Source: Chlamydiales bacterium
GTDB lineage: Bacteria > Chlamydiota > Chlamydiia > Chlamydiales > FEN-1388
Direction: 5' to 3'
DNA length: 6,802 nt
NCBI GenBank assembly: GCA_021372185.1
Contig: JAJFUY010000300.1
Span: 1-6,802, forward strand
A program made the position numbers and the translations under genes. The notes beneath the pieces were generated by a model. That model searched no databases, was not told the DNA's origin, and worked only from the letters and a program-made list of their open reading frames with translations. Positions 5,303-6,802 of this stretch are shown here, piece by piece (within the stretch, counting starts at the first letter, position 1; every line of letters starts with the position of its first letter).

Positions 5303-6697
5303 ATGCGCACAAAGGTTAAGACACTACTAGCTCAAGAGCATTCAATCATCGTTGGCAAAGAATTTACCATTAAAGGATGGGTAAAAACTGTCCGTAACCA
5401 AAAGACAAATACCTTTGTAGAAGTGAATGACGGTTCATGCTTTACCAACATTCAGGTTGTGGTTGACCCTAGCCTTCCGGGTTATGAAAAGATCGCCACT
5501 AACTTAGCTACAGGTGTAGCGGTAGAAGTAATAGGTAAAGTTGTAGAGTCTCCAGGGCAAAATCAAAATATCGAGATGCACCCTACAAAGTTTGAGATTG
5601 TTGGCAACATTGACCCTGATAACTACCCGCTCCAAAAAAAGCGCCACTCTTTTGAATTTTTGCGCACTATTGCGCACCTTCGCCCTCGTACAAACACCTT
5701 TGGTGCTGTAGCTAGAGTGCGAAATGCTGCCGCTATGGCAACACACCTCTTTTTTCAGCAGCGTGGCTTTTTATATGTGCATACACCTGTTATCACAGCA
5801 TCTGACTGTGAAGGTGCTGGAGCGATGTTCCAGGTGACAACGCTAGATTTGCAAAAGCCTCCTGTAAAGGAAGGCAAGGTTGATTACACCCAAGACTTTT
5901 TTGCAAAACCCTCTTACCTTACAGTGTCAGGCCAGTTAAATGGTGAGACATATGCGTGCGCGCTATCTGACATCTACACCTTTGGTCCAACCTTTAGAGC
6001 AGAAAATTCAAATACCTCGCGCCACTTGGCTGAGTTTTGGATGATCGAGCCTGAAATGGCGTTTGCCGATATCAACGACGATAAAGAATGCGCCGAAAGC
6101 TACATTAAATATGTGGTAAAGCATGTGCTTGAGCACTGCCAAGATGATATGGCCTTCTTTAACCAGTATATTGAGCCAGGTGTAATTGAGCGCCTCCAGA
6201 AGGTAGTAGACACCCCATTTGAGCACTCAACCTATACCTACGCAATACGCGTACTCCAAAAATCTGGAAAGACTTTTCAGTATCCTGTAGAGTGGGGTCT
6301 AGACCTTCAGTCAGAACATGAGCGCTACTTAACAGAAGAGTTCTTTAATAAGCCGGTAATTTTGACAGACTACCCACGCAAGATTAAGTCCTTCTACATG
6401 CGCGATAATGATGACGGTAAAACAGTAGCCTGCATGGACGTACTTGTACCAAAAATTGGCGAGATCATCGGTGGCAGCCAAAGAGAAGAGCGCATAGACG
6501 TTCTAGAAAGAAAACTCCAAGAGTTTAACCTAGATCCACAATCTTATCAGTGGTACCTAGACCTACGACGCCATGGCTCAGTGCCACATTCAGGTTTTGG
6601 CCTTGGCTTTGAAAGACTGTTACAGTTCATCACAGGCCTAGATAACATCCGCGATGTCATACCATTCCCACGCTACCCTGGGAATGCTGACTTCTAA
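5303..6697 (+). CDS. asnS: Asparaginyl-tRNA synthetase
   Basis: Class IIb aminoacyl-tRNA synthetase charging tRNA-Asn with asparagine, ATP-dependent, cytoplasmic; 464 residues, the usual bacterial length. An N-terminal OB-fold anticodon-binding domain (about 15-105) includes FTIKGWVKTVRNQKTNTFVE. The catalytic domain follows with VHTPVITASDCEGAGAMF at 159-176, motif 2 FRAENSNTSRH at 231-241, and motif 3 beginning GFGLGFERL at 431 and ending IPFPR at 457. The Asn-type segments and the very short tail YPGNADF separate it from aspartyl-tRNA synthetase. The ATG has GGAGA (5291-5295) seven bases upstream. It sits 37 bases after nfo with its own likely promoter. C. trachomatis lacks this enzyme and makes Asn-tRNA-Asn by GatCAB transamidation, so its presence here marks a different lineage or a gain/loss event. 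Confidence 0.97.
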   Translation: MRTKVKTLLAQEHSIIVGKEFTIKGWVKTVRNQKTNTFVEVNDGSCFTNIQVVVDPSLPGYEKIATNLATGVAVEVIGKVVESPGQNQNIEMHPTKFEIVGNIDPDNYPLQKKRHSFEFLRTIAHLRPRTNTFGAVARVRNAAAMATHLFFQQRGFLYVHTPVITASDCEGAGAMFQVTTLDLQKPPVKEGKVDYTQDFFAKPSYLTVSGQLNGETYACALSDIYTFGPTFRAENSNTSRHLAEFWMIEPEMAFADINDDKECAESYIKYVVKHVLEHCQDDMAFFNQYIEPGVIERLQKVVDTPFEHSTYTYAIRVLQKSGKTFQYPVEWGLDLQSEHERYLTEEFFNKPVILTDYPRKIKSFYMRDNDDGKTVACMDVLVPKIGEIIGGSQREERIDVLERKLQEFNLDPQSYQWYLDLRRHGSVPHSGFGLGFERLLQFITGLDNIRDVIPFPRYPGNADF

Positions 6698-6712
6698 CCA
6701 GTTTTCTCTTAA

Positions 6713-6726
6713 TCTCAATCTTGAGA
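6713..6726 (+). other. Small stem-loop just after asnS
   Basis: TCTCAATCTTGAGA is a 14-base palindrome (stem about 5 bases with a 4-base loop) starting 16 bases after the asnS stop and followed shortly by CCTTTT. It is too weak and too poor in GC to be a convincing terminator alone. Confidence 0.25.
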
Positions 6727-6745
6727 GCCTTTTGCAAAACTAGCG

Positions 6746-6802
6746 CCAAAAAACAAAAAATGACTGCTCAAGCGGGCTAAGTTTCATTTTTTGTTTTTTT
6801 GG
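6746..6802. terminator. A/T-rich inverted repeat, probable (bidirectional) terminator
   Basis: The left arm CCAAAAAACAAAAAATGA (6746-6763) pairs with TCATTTTTTGTTTTTTTGG (6784-6802) with one bulged base, around a 20-base loop that holds the only GC-rich stretch. On the plus strand a long T-rich tract follows the loop, which suits termination of asnS. By symmetry the minus strand gives the same, so it could also end a converging gene beyond the window. The stem is unusually A/T-rich for a classical intrinsic terminator, so function is likely but not certain. The repeat ends exactly at the window edge and might extend further. Confidence 0.55.

Overview
The window looks like a housekeeping segment of a chlamydia-like bacterium (phylum Chlamydiota, probably an amoeba- or arthropod-associated lineage rather than Chlamydiaceae). 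The basis is the overall look of the MurJ and endonuclease IV proteins, the head-to-head murJ/nfo arrangement (adjacent in Chlamydia trachomatis as I remember it), and moderate GC content. This is an inference from family resemblance, at roughly 60-65% confidence. Against a close Chlamydiaceae affiliation are two mevalonate-pathway genes and an asparaginyl-tRNA synthetase, both of which Chlamydiaceae lack.

Layout. Bases 1-296 (+) hold the C-terminal end of a kinase-like phosphotransferase cut by the window edge. Bases 297-659 are a gene-free convergent intergenic region. Most of it (383-637) is a 255-nt imperfect palindrome made of two inverted copies of a three-hairpin unit. Bases 660-4325 (-) form a tight operon read murJ, then mevalonate kinase, then diphosphomevalonate decarboxylase, with an ATGA overlap at the first junction and a short overlap at the second. 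Bases 4326-4407 are a divergent promoter region. Bases 4408-6697 (+) hold nfo (endonuclease IV) and asnS; asnS appears to have its own good promoter inside the 3' end of nfo. Bases 6698-6802 hold an A/T-rich inverted repeat that is probably a terminator.

How the genes work together. The minus-strand operon joins two steps of isoprenoid-precursor synthesis with the lipid II flippase. Isopentenyl diphosphate feeds undecaprenyl phosphate, the carrier of lipid II, so the three genes can be read as an isoprenoid/envelope-precursor operon. nfo (abasic-site repair) and asnS (translation) are unrelated housekeeping functions. Both murJ and mvaD appear to start with TTG behind a strong Shine-Dalgarno sequence, so ATG-biased annotation would misplace their starts.

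The most unusual object is the palindrome. Its two arms differ at six positions within the hairpin 2 and hairpin 3 stems, and these fall as three complete compensatory base-pair changes. They preserve the local hairpins while breaking the long-range stem. This points to a structured, possibly mobile or RNA-level, repeat unit present as an inverted pair, rather than a simple giant cruciform.
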